NCBI RefSeq assembly: GCF_002252445.1
Contig: NZ_NNRJ01000018.1
Location: 62,001 to 126,000, forward strand
Source: Brucella thiophenivorans
GTDB taxonomy: Bacteria; Pseudomonadota; Alphaproteobacteria; Rhizobiales; Rhizobiaceae
Length of the DNA stretch: 64,000 bases
Direction: 5' to 3'
In this document: in pieces, positions 26,565 to 33,793 of the stretch
How the letters are laid out: every line of letters begins with the position of its first letter
How positions within the stretch are numbered: the first letter of the stretch is position 1
Notes under the pieces: generated by a model
What the model saw: the letters and a program-made list of their open reading frames with translations, nothing else
Told to the model about the DNA's origin: nothing
Databases searched by the model: none
Program-made: the position numbers and the translations under genes

Positions 26565-27350
26565 TCAGGCTCCTGACTTTTTGGGACCGGGAAAAAACGC
26601 ATTAACGCGGCGTTGAAGGGCGCGGAATTTTTCACCGCGCGATTTGAGCATGTGTTCTTCGAGAGGGGGGATGCCCGATACGTGCACCAGCAGCCAATAC
26701 ATCTGGATGGGGGCGAGCAGCGACACCCAGCTCCAGGGCGATGCATTAATTGCCATCAACGGCCATGCGCACCAGAAAAGCCATTCAAAGAAATAGTTAG
26801 GATGCCGCGAATAGGCCCAAAGGCCGGACTCGCAAATTTCAGTTTTTGCCGCTGGTGTTTTGCGAAATTTTGCAAGCTGCGCGTCAGACAATGCTTCGCC
26901 CGCAATAGCAATCGCGATAATTGCAACAGCGATAACGTCCCAGACATTGGGGAAGTCAGGACGGCTTACGGCTGCAAGATAGACTGAAAGCACAAGAATA
27001 AACGCCGCCAAGGCCTGTATCTGTAAAAACCAGAACAAGCGCTTTGAGGCGTTGTCGCCCCATTCTTTCATAAGCTTTGTATAACGCGGGTCTTCGCCGT
27101 GAGACAGGCTTCGCTGTGCGATATGAAGCCCCAAACGCAGTGACCAAACAAGGATCAGGATGAGGATTGCTGAGCGGCGTTGCCATGGCGTATCGGCCCA
27201 AAGCACAGCTATGAGCGAACCTAATCCAACAGAAATTGACCAAATCGCATCGATCCAGCCACTTTTGCCGGTCTTTCTTTCCAAGCCCCACGCAAAACTC
27301 ATGATGAGCGACAGGCTGATGGCAACAATGAGAAGAAGATCGGGTTGCAT
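26565..27350 (-). CDS. DUF1295 family membrane protein (steroid-5-alpha-reductase/isoprenylcysteine-methyltransferase fold)
   Basis: A 261-residue polytopic protein with about six to seven membrane segments (LLLIVAISLSLIMSFAWGL, SAILILILVWSLRLGLHIA, FLQIQALAAFILVLSVYLAA, VIAVAIIAIAIAGEALSD, FFEWLFWCAWPLMAINASPWSWVSLL). The soluble signature ICESGLWAYSRHPNYFFEW is the DUF1295/ICMT-like NADPH- or SAM-binding loop, followed by GIPPLEEHMLKSRG. First gene of the operon with the CFA-like enzyme and photolyase. May reduce or modify lipid chains; function unproven. Confidence 0.85.
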   Translation of the reverse strand: MQPDLLLIVAISLSLIMSFAWGLERKTGKSGWIDAIWSISVGLGSLIAVLWADTPWQRRSAILILILVWSLRLGLHIAQRSLSHGEDPRYTKLMKEWGDNASKRLFWFLQIQALAAFILVLSVYLAAVSRPDFPNVWDVIAVAIIAIAIAGEALSDAQLAKFRKTPAAKTEICESGLWAYSRHPNYFFEWLFWCAWPLMAINASPWSWVSLLAPIQMYWLLVHVSGIPPLEEHMLKSRGEKFRALQRRVNAFFPGPKKSGA

Positions 27351-27456
27351 TTGCGGGCCTTTGGTCGAGATTGCGTTTTATACAATGCATACGTATGGCC
27401 TTGGCTTTTGGTTTCCTAAGCCGCTCAAAAAAATCAAAAAAAGTTACAGTCTCCAT

Positions 27457-27486
27457 TGAACCAATCAGCATCTTAAAACGTAAGAT
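27457..27486 (+). promoter_or_regulatory. Predicted RpoE (ECF11) promoter for the amine-oxidase/DUF1365/CFA operon
   Basis: TGAACC (27457-27462), 18-nt spacer, TAAGAT (27481-27486). The ECF sigma-E consensus in related bacteria is TGATCC-N18-TAAGA (established for Rhodobacter); one mismatch in the -35. TSS would fall near 27493, making the ATG at 27514 the likely start of the first gene. Confidence 0.6.
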
Positions 27487-27513
27487 GAAGAAATGCGGCA
27501 CAGTGAGGGACTT

Positions 27514-28869
27514 ATGGATATTACAAACCATCCGAGCGGCGCTAAACGCCTCAAGCTCGCCATTATCGGGAGTGGGATTTCCGGCCTGTCTGCTGCGTGG
27601 CTTTTATCGCAACGCCATGATGTTACTATGTTTGAAGCCTCAAACCGCATCGGCGGACATAGCAACACGGTCGAGTTCGCAAGCAGTGGCGGGCCCGTCG
27701 CCGTCGATACAGGCTTCATTGTTTATAATGAAGTGACTTATCCCAATCTCACGTCGCTTTTTAAGCTACTCGACGTACCCACTTCTTCGTCAAATATGTC
27801 CTTTGCCGTGTCGCTCGGTAATGGCGCTTTTGAGTATTCGGGCGGTACAGGTCTTGGCCTTTTCGCACAGCGTTCAAATCTGGTTAGTCCGCGTTTCTGG
27901 GCGATGATCCGTGATTTACTGCGCTTTTATCGTAATGCTCCCAAGGATTTTAGCATGATGGGTGGCATTTCGCTGGATGACTATCTCGCGCGAAATGACT
28001 ATGGCCGGGCTTTTCGCGAGGACCATCTTTATCCGATGGCAGCGGCAATATGGTCGACACCAGCCATGGAAGTCGGTCGCTATCCAGCCGCAAGTTTTGT
28101 CCGATTTTGCTCTAATCATGGTTTGCTTGCTTTGCGTGATCGTCCGATCTGGCGAACGGTAAAAGGCGGCAGTCGTGAATATGTTGAGCGTATCACCAGG
28201 CCTTATGCGGATAATATTCGGCTATCGACACCGATAAAGTCGGTGAGACGGTTGGAAAACGCTGTTGAACTGATGGATGCGAGTGGCATTGCGTATTCAT
28301 TCGACGATGTGGTGATTGCTACCCATGCCGATCAGGCTTTACGCATTCTTGCCGACCCAAGTCATGAGGAAAGCCGCATTCTTAGTTCGTTTCAATATGC
28401 GCGCAATGAGGCGGTGCTTCATACGGATACTTCGCTGATGCCAAAAAGACGTGCTGCGTGGTCAAGCTGGAATTATCTAACCAATGCGGGTTCGGGGCCT
28501 TCGCAGCCATCAATAACCTATTGGATGAACCGCTTACAGCCATTGGGAACCGCGCCCGATACATTTGTAACGCTCAATCCATGTCGTGCGCCGCGTGAAG
28601 ATTTAGTCATCCGCCGACAGACCTATGAGCACCCTATTTTCGATCTGTCGACGGATCGTGCACAGAAGGAAATCTGGTCGTTGCAGGGGCAGCGCAGAAC
28701 ATGGTTTTGCGGCGCGCATTTTGGTTCTGGCTTTCATGAAGATGGTTTGCAGGCAGGTCTTGCGGTGGCCGAAGACCTTGGCGGCGTGCGTCGTCCATGG
28801 CAGGTCGAGCACGAAAGTGCGCGGATTGTTCGCCAGCCTGTGCCGATCCGGGAAAGGGCGCTGGCATGA
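27514..28869 (+). CDS. FAD-dependent amine-oxidase-like oxidoreductase
   Basis: A 451-residue flavoprotein. The dinucleotide-binding motif AIIGSGISGLSAAWLLSQRHDVTMFEASNRIGGHSNTVEF is near the N-terminus and the C-terminal FAD segment is WFCGAHFGSGFHEDGLQAGLAVAEDLGG. VAVDTGFIVYNEVTYPNL is typical of the subgroup next to DUF1365 and CFA-synthase genes. In Rhodobacter the homologous gene lies in the RpoE regulon and participates in making furan fatty acids from methylated phospholipid chains (UfaD/UfaO group); exact step here unknown. Start at 27514 (GAGGGA at 27505) lies after the predicted TSS. Overlaps DUF1365 by ATGA. Confidence 0.87.
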   Translation: MDITNHPSGAKRLKLAIIGSGISGLSAAWLLSQRHDVTMFEASNRIGGHSNTVEFASSGGPVAVDTGFIVYNEVTYPNLTSLFKLLDVPTSSSNMSFAVSLGNGAFEYSGGTGLGLFAQRSNLVSPRFWAMIRDLLRFYRNAPKDFSMMGGISLDDYLARNDYGRAFREDHLYPMAAAIWSTPAMEVGRYPAASFVRFCSNHGLLALRDRPIWRTVKGGSREYVERITRPYADNIRLSTPIKSVRRLENAVELMDASGIAYSFDDVVIATHADQALRILADPSHEESRILSSFQYARNEAVLHTDTSLMPKRRAAWSSWNYLTNAGSGPSQPSITYWMNRLQPLGTAPDTFVTLNPCRAPREDLVIRRQTYEHPIFDLSTDRAQKEIWSLQGQRRTWFCGAHFGSGFHEDGLQAGLAVAEDLGGVRRPWQVEHESARIVRQPVPIRERALA

Positions 28870-29684
28870 GCGAGATTTTTAAATCCGCCCTTTTTCCGGG
28901 TCATGTGACCCATGCACGTTCGCGGCCAAAGGTGCATAAGCTTGCTTATAAAATCTATTCGCTGCTGCTTGATCTTGACGAATTGCAGGCCCTTGACAGC
29001 AAATTAAAGCTGTTTTCTGTCAATCGCTTAAATCTGTTTTCTTTCCGTGAAAAAGACCGCGGCGACGGATCAACAACACCTTTGCGCGCGCAGATTGAAG
29101 ATGCAATGCGCATCACAGGTATAGAGCCGGATGGTGGTGCGATCCGCCTTCTGACCATGCCGCGGATTCTTGGCTGGTCATTTAATCCGTTGAGCATCTT
29201 CTTTTGCTACAATCGTGAAGATCGCCTCACAGCCATTTTATGGGAAGTCGATAACACGTTCAAACAGCGCCATGGCTACATGATCCCGGTGGAAGCTGAT
29301 GAGAGCGGACGCATCGTGCAGACCTGTGACAAGGCATTCTATGTATCGCCCTTCATGGATATGAAGCTGCGCTATGAGTTTGAGGTCCAGCCACCGGCAG
29401 ACAAGCTCGCAGTCAGGATCAATACGTTTGACGATGAAGGTTTGGTGCTCACCGCGCGGCATCTGGCGCACCGGGTTGAATTGAGCGACGCGGCCTTGCT
29501 GCGTGCCTTCTTTGCCATTCCCTTTTTAACATTGCGGGTTGTCGGTGGCATCCATTGGGAAGCGGTGAAAATTTTGCTGAAGGGCATCAAACTTCGCAAG
29601 CGTCCAAGCCCGCCTCAGGCCGCAATATCCCATATCCATAGTGAAATTTCTGGCAGAGGAACAGGGTCGCATGAGCCAGTTTGA
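28866..29684 (+). CDS. DUF1365 family protein
   Basis: A 272-residue protein of unknown enzymology. Family signatures are FPGHVTHARSRPKVHKLAYKIYSLLLDLDEL, the LLTMPRILGWSFNPLSIFFCYN block, LWEVDNTFKQRHGYMIP, and DKAFYVSPFMDMKLRYEF. These proteins are nearly always encoded beside an amine-oxidase-like flavoprotein and a CFA-type methyltransferase, as here. In Rhodobacter the corresponding locus is needed for furan fatty acid formation and RpoE activation. The start overlaps the upstream stop, and the 3' end overlaps the next gene by 14 nt, so all three are coupled. Confidence 0.85.
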   Translation: MSEIFKSALFPGHVTHARSRPKVHKLAYKIYSLLLDLDELQALDSKLKLFSVNRLNLFSFREKDRGDGSTTPLRAQIEDAMRITGIEPDGGAIRLLTMPRILGWSFNPLSIFFCYNREDRLTAILWEVDNTFKQRHGYMIPVEADESGRIVQTCDKAFYVSPFMDMKLRYEFEVQPPADKLAVRINTFDDEGLVLTARHLAHRVELSDAALLRAFFAIPFLTLRVVGGIHWEAVKILLKGIKLRKRPSPPQAAISHIHSEISGRGTGSHEPV

Positions 29685-30903
29685 TGAAACTTCCCACTTT
29701 CCTGCCTCTGCGTCGCTGGGGCGTTCTGTGTTGAGTCCTTCCGTGCGCTTGTTAAAGCGTCTGCTCAATCAGGTCCGATATGGCCGTCTGACACTTGTTT
29801 TGCCGTCAGGACAGTCGGTTGTTGCACAAGGTGCGCAGCCGGGACCAGAAGCGAAAATTATTATCAAAAGCTGGCGCTGCCTGCGCCGTCTGTTAGCGGG
29901 TGGCGATATTGGTTTTGCGCAAGCCTATATAGAAGGTGACTGGACATCGCCCGATCTGACCAGTGTCATCCGCTTTGCAGCGCGCAATCGTGACACGCTT
30001 CTTTCGACGTTTCGTGGATCACCTTTAATGCGTCTGGTGCATCGTGTCGGCCATTTGCTTAATGCCAATACCCGACGCGGCAGCCGTAAGAATATCGAAG
30101 CGCATTATGATCTCGGCAATGGTTTTTACAGCCAGTGGCTTGATCCATCGATGCTTTATTCGTCGGCCATTTTTAAGGAGACGACGGATAGTCTTGAGGC
30201 TGCGCAGGAGTATAAGTTGAAGTGCATTGCACAAAAGCTCTCTCTGCAGGGTGGTGAAAAAATCCTTGAGATTGGCTGTGGCTGGGGCGCTCTGGCAACC
30301 TATCTGGCCGATTATGGGGATGCACATGTAACCGGCATTACTTTGTCACCATCCCAGCTCGCATGGGGAAAGAATGTCGTTCAGAAGGCGGGACACAACG
30401 ATGCCGTTGATCTGCGCTTGCAAGATTATCGCGATGTCAAAGGGCAGTTCGACCGGATCGTATCGATCGAAATGTTTGAGGCGGTAGGAGAAGCCTATTG
30501 GCCGGAATATTTTGCAACGCTCAAGCATTGTCTGAAGCCCGGCGGTAAGGCTGTTCTGCAGATCATCTCAATTGAAGATGCACGCTATGAAAACTATCGT
30601 CGCAAGGCCGATTTTATACAGAAATTTATCTTTCCCGGCGGATTCCTGCCATCCGATAAGGTTCTAGAGCGCGATCTCGCCAAAGCCGGTCTCGTTCTGA
30701 AAGAGATCAACCATTTCGGCCATTCGTATGCGCTTACGCTGGCCGAGTGGCGGCAGCGGTTCAACGCCAATTGGCCAGAGATCGAAAAACTCGGTTTTGA
30801 TGATCGGTTCCGCAGACTTTGGGAATATTATCTTTGTTACTGCGAGGGCGGCTTTGAAGAAGGCGCCATCAATGTCGGGCTTTATACGATCGAGCATGCT
30901 TGA
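29671..30903 (+). CDS. cfa: Cyclopropane-fatty-acyl-phospholipid synthase family methyltransferase (full-length form)
   Basis: A 410-residue SAM-dependent enzyme that methylates double bonds of phospholipid acyl chains at the membrane. N-terminal lid domain (GRLTLVLPSGQSVVAQG...GDIGFAQAYIEGDW) precedes the catalytic domain: HYDLGNGFYSQWLDPSMLYSSAIF, EIGCGWGALATYLADYGDAHVTGITLS, RIVSIEMFEAVGEAYWPEYF, FIQKFIFPGGFLP and the C-terminal YYLCYCEGGFEEGAINVGLYT. ATG 29671 with AGAGGA at 29655 is preferred to the upstream GTG 29641. Could be the UfaM/Cfa-type enzyme of the singlet-oxygen regulon. Followed immediately by DUF2147. Confidence 0.9.
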   Translation: MSQFDETSHFPASASLGRSVLSPSVRLLKRLLNQVRYGRLTLVLPSGQSVVAQGAQPGPEAKIIIKSWRCLRRLLAGGDIGFAQAYIEGDWTSPDLTSVIRFAARNRDTLLSTFRGSPLMRLVHRVGHLLNANTRRGSRKNIEAHYDLGNGFYSQWLDPSMLYSSAIFKETTDSLEAAQEYKLKCIAQKLSLQGGEKILEIGCGWGALATYLADYGDAHVTGITLSPSQLAWGKNVVQKAGHNDAVDLRLQDYRDVKGQFDRIVSIEMFEAVGEAYWPEYFATLKHCLKPGGKAVLQIISIEDARYENYRRKADFIQKFIFPGGFLPSDKVLERDLAKAGLVLKEINHFGHSYALTLAEWRQRFNANWPEIEKLGFDDRFRRLWEYYLCYCEGGFEEGAINVGLYTIEHA

Positions 30904-30935
30904 TGAAAATGAATCCACGGATGCAGGAGGCACCG

Positions 30936-31304
30936 ATGAAATGGATACTCATAATAGGTAGCATCGCCATGTTAACACCATCAATTGCGCAGGCTGCAGA
31001 TATAGGCGGCAACTGGGCGCGCGGCGATGGCAAGGCGAGGGTCAAGATCGCTGACTGCGGCAATGATATTTGTGCCACCAACACATGGATCAAGCCGGGA
31101 ACGCCGAAAGAAAAGACCGGCGACCGTCTGGTTATGACGATCAACCAGACTGCCAGCGGCCAATATTCCGGCACGGCTTTCGATCCACAGCGCAATCTTA
31201 CTTATAAGCTCAGCGTGAAGGTGGACGGCGATAAAATGACGACCAATGGATGCGTTCTGGCAGGTCTTTTGTGCCGGGATGTGAGCTGGTCTCGTATAAA
31301 ATAA
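30936..31304 (+). CDS. DUF2147 family secreted protein
   Basis: A 122-residue exported protein. Signal peptide ILIIGSIAMLTPSIAQA then mature domain beginning ADIGGNWARGDGKARVKIADCGNDICATNTWIKPGT; the family pattern GTAFDPQRNLTYKLSVKVDGDKMTTNGCVLAGLLCRD has two Cys pairs that could form disulfides. GGAGG at 30926-30930 fixes ATG 30936. Function unknown; it follows the CFA gene in the same operon, so a periplasmic role during membrane stress is possible. Confidence 0.82.
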   Translation: MKWILIIGSIAMLTPSIAQAADIGGNWARGDGKARVKIADCGNDICATNTWIKPGTPKEKTGDRLVMTINQTASGQYSGTAFDPQRNLTYKLSVKVDGDKMTTNGCVLAGLLCRDVSWSRIK

Positions 31305-31319
31305 GAGAGTGGTGTTTTG

Positions 31320-31724
31320 ATGAAATCTTACATTGTAGCCTATGTGGTAACGGCCATCGCTTTTCTGGCCATTGATTCAGTGTGGCTGACGAACATGGCC
31401 AATGTGTTCTATCGCCCTGTGATGGGCGATATGCTTGCGCCAAGTTTCCGGCTTGCTCCAGCGGTTGTATTCTACGTGATTTTTGTGTTCGGGCTGGTGT
31501 TCTTTGCCGTGCGACCGGGACTTCTTGCAGGGAGCGGCGCAGTTACGCTGCTGAATGGTGCACTTCTGGGATTTGTCGCCTATGCGACTTATGATCTGAC
31601 AAATCAGGCCACCTTGAAAAACTGGTCATGGACTCTGACCATTGCAGATCTGATCTGGGGTACTGTGCTGTCTGCCGTCTCCGCCTATATTGGCTATTGG
31701 GTAACGTCGCGTTTGGTAGGCTGA
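31320..31724 (+). CDS. DUF2177 family membrane protein
   Basis: A 134-residue integral membrane protein with four helices (IVAYVVTAIAFLAIDSVWL, APAVVFYVIFVFGLVFFAV, ALLGFVAYATYDLTNQATL, IADLIWGTVLSAVSAYIGYWV). FVAYATYDLTNQATLKNW is the family signature. Function unknown. Fifteen nt after DUF2147 and on the same strand, so part of the oxidative-stress operon. A hairpin with T-run at 31761-31785 may end the transcript. Confidence 0.8.
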   Translation: MKSYIVAYVVTAIAFLAIDSVWLTNMANVFYRPVMGDMLAPSFRLAPAVVFYVIFVFGLVFFAVRPGLLAGSGAVTLLNGALLGFVAYATYDLTNQATLKNWSWTLTIADLIWGTVLSAVSAYIGYWVTSRLVG

Positions 31725-31728
31725 GCAT

Positions 31729-31841
31729 TTCCAGCAAAAGTGCGTAGCGTCTACGCAGGGAAATCAGTTCACTGGACTGATTTTTAATCCTGCTACGATG
31801 CATAGGATAATGCGTAAAAACAGAGAAATAGAGCCGTTCCA
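31729..31841 (+). repeat. Dispersed palindromic repeat with embedded terminator-like hairpin
   Basis: Begins GAGCATTTCCAGCAAAAGTGCG and ends AATGCGTAAAAACAGAGAA. The end arms match, in opposite orientation, the sequence at 32362-32413. Inside, AAATCAGT (31761-31768) and ACTGATTT (31776-31783) form an 8-bp stem followed by TTTTT, which could act as a terminator between DUF2177 and TspO. Confidence 0.55.
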
Positions 31842-31870
31842 ATTGTCACGGTTCTAGCCGGAGTAATAGT

Positions 31871-32323
31871 ATGCAGAAATTGGGTCTTCTGGCAGTCTTT
31901 GCCTTCGTGATCATCACGATTGGTATGGTGATGGGTATCAGCTTTCCGCCCGGCGAGTGGTATGCGTCGTTGCAGAAGCCTTGGTTCACGCCACCAAATG
32001 CTGCATTCGGGCCGGTCTGGACGATACTCTATGTGTTCATAGCGATTGCAGGCTGGCGCACATTTCTTAGCGATAATGGTTGGAAGCGTCGTGGACCTTG
32101 GCTTGGTCAGATGGTGCTGAATTTCATTTGGTCACCGATTTTCTTTGGCGCACATATGACTGTTCTCGGACTTGTTGTCATCATTGGTGCGTGGCTTTGT
32201 GTGCTTCTGTTTATCGTTCGTGCATGGCAACCAGATCGGATATCTGCACTGCTTTTTGTGCCCTATCTGGCATGGCTATCGGTGGCAACTGCATTGAATA
32301 CGGCGATTATAGTTCTCAATTGA
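31871..32323 (+). CDS. tspO: TspO/MBR family membrane protein
   Basis: A 150-residue five-helix membrane protein. Family features: FPPGEWYASLQKPWFTPPNAAFGPVWTILYVFIAIAGW (helix 1-2 region with the WFTPPNAAFGPVWTILY signature), LGQMVLNFIWSPIFFGAHM and LLFVPYLAWLSVATALN. TspO binds porphyrins and is linked to tetrapyrrole, light and oxidative stress responses in alphaproteobacteria (established for Rhodobacter). Its position next to the RpoE/ChrR island agrees. Ends at a strong bidirectional terminator. Confidence 0.93.
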   Translation: MQKLGLLAVFAFVIITIGMVMGISFPPGEWYASLQKPWFTPPNAAFGPVWTILYVFIAIAGWRTFLSDNGWKRRGPWLGQMVLNFIWSPIFFGAHMTVLGLVVIIGAWLCVLLFIVRAWQPDRISALLFVPYLAWLSVATALNTAIIVLN

Positions 32324-32325
32324 AT

Positions 32326-32359
32326 AAGTAAAAGGCGGCAAATATGCCGCCTTTTACTT
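32326..32359. terminator. Strong bidirectional terminator between tspO and chrR
   Basis: Perfect 15-bp stem AAGTAAAAGGCGGCA / TGCCGCCTTTTACTT with AATA loop. A and T flanks give U-rich tails on both strands, separating the convergent tspO and chrR transcripts. Confidence 0.88.
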
Positions 32360-32361
32360 AT

Positions 32362-32413
32362 GTTTTTACGCATTATCCTTCGCAAAACCTCGTCGCACTT
32401 TTGTTCTAAATGC
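32362..32413 (-). repeat. Dispersed repeat, copy overlapping the 3' end of chrR
   Basis: On the minus strand it reads GCATTTAGAACAAAAGTGCG then GAGGTTTTGCGAAGGATAATG and CGTAAAAACA, the same arms as at 31729-31841. The last codons and stop of chrR lie inside it. Confidence 0.55.
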
Positions 32414-33059
32414 CGATTAGTGGCTGAACCATACGCATCAGCCAGCCCTGGAACTTCAGCGGTGCGTCTGTCACGGCAAGGCATATGCAATCTCCGCCGC
32501 GTGACGCAATCGGCTGATGCACAAGATCGGCATCGGCTTCTTCAATATCACCGCGTGCAAAAACGCCTGTTTCATCCTCAAAACTGCCGCAGAGCACCAG
32601 TGTGAGTTCGCGTCCGCCATGGCCATGTTCAGGCACAGGCTTTCCGGCCGGAATTTTGAGCAGCCTGACATTGGTTTCGCCATCGTTGATTGCAATCGGA
32701 ACTTGATAGGCACCGCGGCCAAGCGCTTTCCATTTCAAATCCGGCAGATCTCCGCCCACATAGGAGCGTAGCGGTTCAGGAAGAACTGCAGGCGCTGCAG
32801 TGGGTGCTGGACGTTGCAGCGAGGTCTTCGGTTGAGTTTCGAGCCTGCTTTTTAAGGCGCCCCATGCATCAAGTTGAATTTCTGCCGGTGCGACTTTCTC
32901 CAGAAGCTCACCACCAATATGCTCAAACTGCTTAAGACGCGAGCGACAGGCCGGGCAAAGTGCGAGATGTGTTGCTACTGCAATGCTCCAGCCTTCGGCC
33001 AATGTGCCGGCTGCGTAGCTTGAGAGAAGTTCGTCGCTCAGATGGTGTTGAATATTCAT
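32406..33059 (-). CDS. chrR: ChrR zinc anti-sigma factor of RpoE
   Basis: A 217-residue cytoplasmic anti-sigma factor that holds RpoE inactive and releases it under singlet oxygen. N-terminal ASD domain: HHLSDELLSSYAAGTLAEGWSIAVATHLALCPACRSRL has His6, His31, Cys35 and Cys38, the zinc ligands known from Rhodobacter ChrR. C-terminal cupin: PVPEHGHGGRELTLVLCGSFED and DADLVHQPIASRGGDC, with the second metal-site His/Glu residues. Start codon overlaps the rpoE stop by one base (both at 33059), the usual sigma/anti-sigma coupling. The C-terminus runs into a dispersed repeat. Confidence 0.93.
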   Translation of the reverse strand: MNIQHHLSDELLSSYAAGTLAEGWSIAVATHLALCPACRSRLKQFEHIGGELLEKVAPAEIQLDAWGALKSRLETQPKTSLQRPAPTAAPAVLPEPLRSYVGGDLPDLKWKALGRGAYQVPIAINDGETNVRLLKIPAGKPVPEHGHGGRELTLVLCGSFEDETGVFARGDIEEADADLVHQPIASRGGDCICLAVTDAPLKFQGWLMRMVQPLIGI

Positions 33060-33634
33060 CAGTACGCTCCCGAATTGTCGAGCGCAGAACGCAATTTATT
33101 GAATGCCAGCCGCAGACGGGATTTCACGGTTCCAAGCGGCAGATTTAGTTTCTTTGCAATTGCACTATGCGTGCTGTCTTCAAAATAGGCGAGTTCAAGC
33201 AATGTGGATTGTTCTTTCGGAAGGCTTGCCATCGCAGCGCGCAATTGGCTGGCGGATTGCCGCTCTGCAATCTGAATATCGGCGGGCCGTTCTTCATCGG
33301 GCACAAAGGCCGGGTCGGTTGGGTCAAATTGCGGACGTCGCGCACGCCGGACGGCATCAATGCGCTGATTGCGTGCAATCGTGAAAATCCAAGTCGATAA
33401 GGCTCCTTTTGAAAAATCAAATTGGTCTGCCTTATTCCAGACCATAATCATGGTTTCCTGCATTAATTCTTCCGCTGTTTGCGTATCGGCAGACAGTTTC
33501 GCCATATAGGCTTTCACGCGCGGTGCGAAATGTTTGAAAATCGCCTCGAATGCGTCCATGTCGCGTCGCGAACTGACTGCCAGCATCAATTGTTCCAGAG
33601 AAGGCTGATTTTCAGAAGCAGTCCGCTCGGTCAT
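33059..33634 (-). CDS. rpoE: ECF sigma factor RpoE (ECF11 group)
   Basis: A 191-residue sigma factor. Region 2: DMDAFEAIFKHFAPRVKAYMAKLSADTQTAEELMQETMIMVWNKADQFDFSKGALSTWIFTIARNQRIDAVRRARR; region 4: LPKEQSTLLELAYFEDSTHSAIAKKLNLPLGTVKSRLRLAFNKLRSALD. The ATG at 33634 is chosen because a promoter-like element at 33745-33774 would put the transcript start near 33738 and because the region-2 fold starts just after. The pair with ChrR is the singlet-oxygen sensing system of Rhodobacter; targets here likely include photolyase, CFA enzymes and the flavoprotein operon. Confidence 0.92.
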   Translation of the reverse strand: MTERTASENQPSLEQLMLAVSSRRDMDAFEAIFKHFAPRVKAYMAKLSADTQTAEELMQETMIMVWNKADQFDFSKGALSTWIFTIARNQRIDAVRRARRPQFDPTDPAFVPDEERPADIQIAERQSASQLRAAMASLPKEQSTLLELAYFEDSTHSAIAKKLNLPLGTVKSRLRLAFNKLRSALDNSGAY

Positions 33635-33744
33635 TCGTGTTAAATCCCATATGCTCAGATGCGACAAAGCCAGAAGCGGCGAATTGCGCTCTATTTTCTT
33701 TTGCCACGCCTGTGAGCTTAAGGAAACGTTTGTATTCATAAAGC

Positions 33745-33774
33745 CTGTTACGAAGGCAAAATGAAACTGGATCA
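33745..33774 (-). promoter_or_regulatory. Predicted autoregulatory RpoE promoter
   Basis: On the minus strand TGATCC (33774-33769), 18-nt spacer, TAACAG (33750-33745). It matches the -35 exactly and the -10 loosely of the RpoE consensus TGATCC-N18-TAAGA, and lies between the GGDEF-EAL stop and the rpoE start. Confidence 0.6.
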
Positions 33775-33793
33775 CAGTTTAGGGCAAAAACTG

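Noticed and set aside
27351-27456. RpoE promoter for the DUF1295-CFA-photolyase operon on the minus strand
   Set aside because: TGATTG and TAACTT are present but only 15 nt apart; no element with the 18-nt spacing was found.
31781-31811. TGATTT-N18-ATAGGA upstream of tspO as an RpoE promoter
   Set aside because: Poor -10 match and the -35 falls in the T-run of a hairpin.
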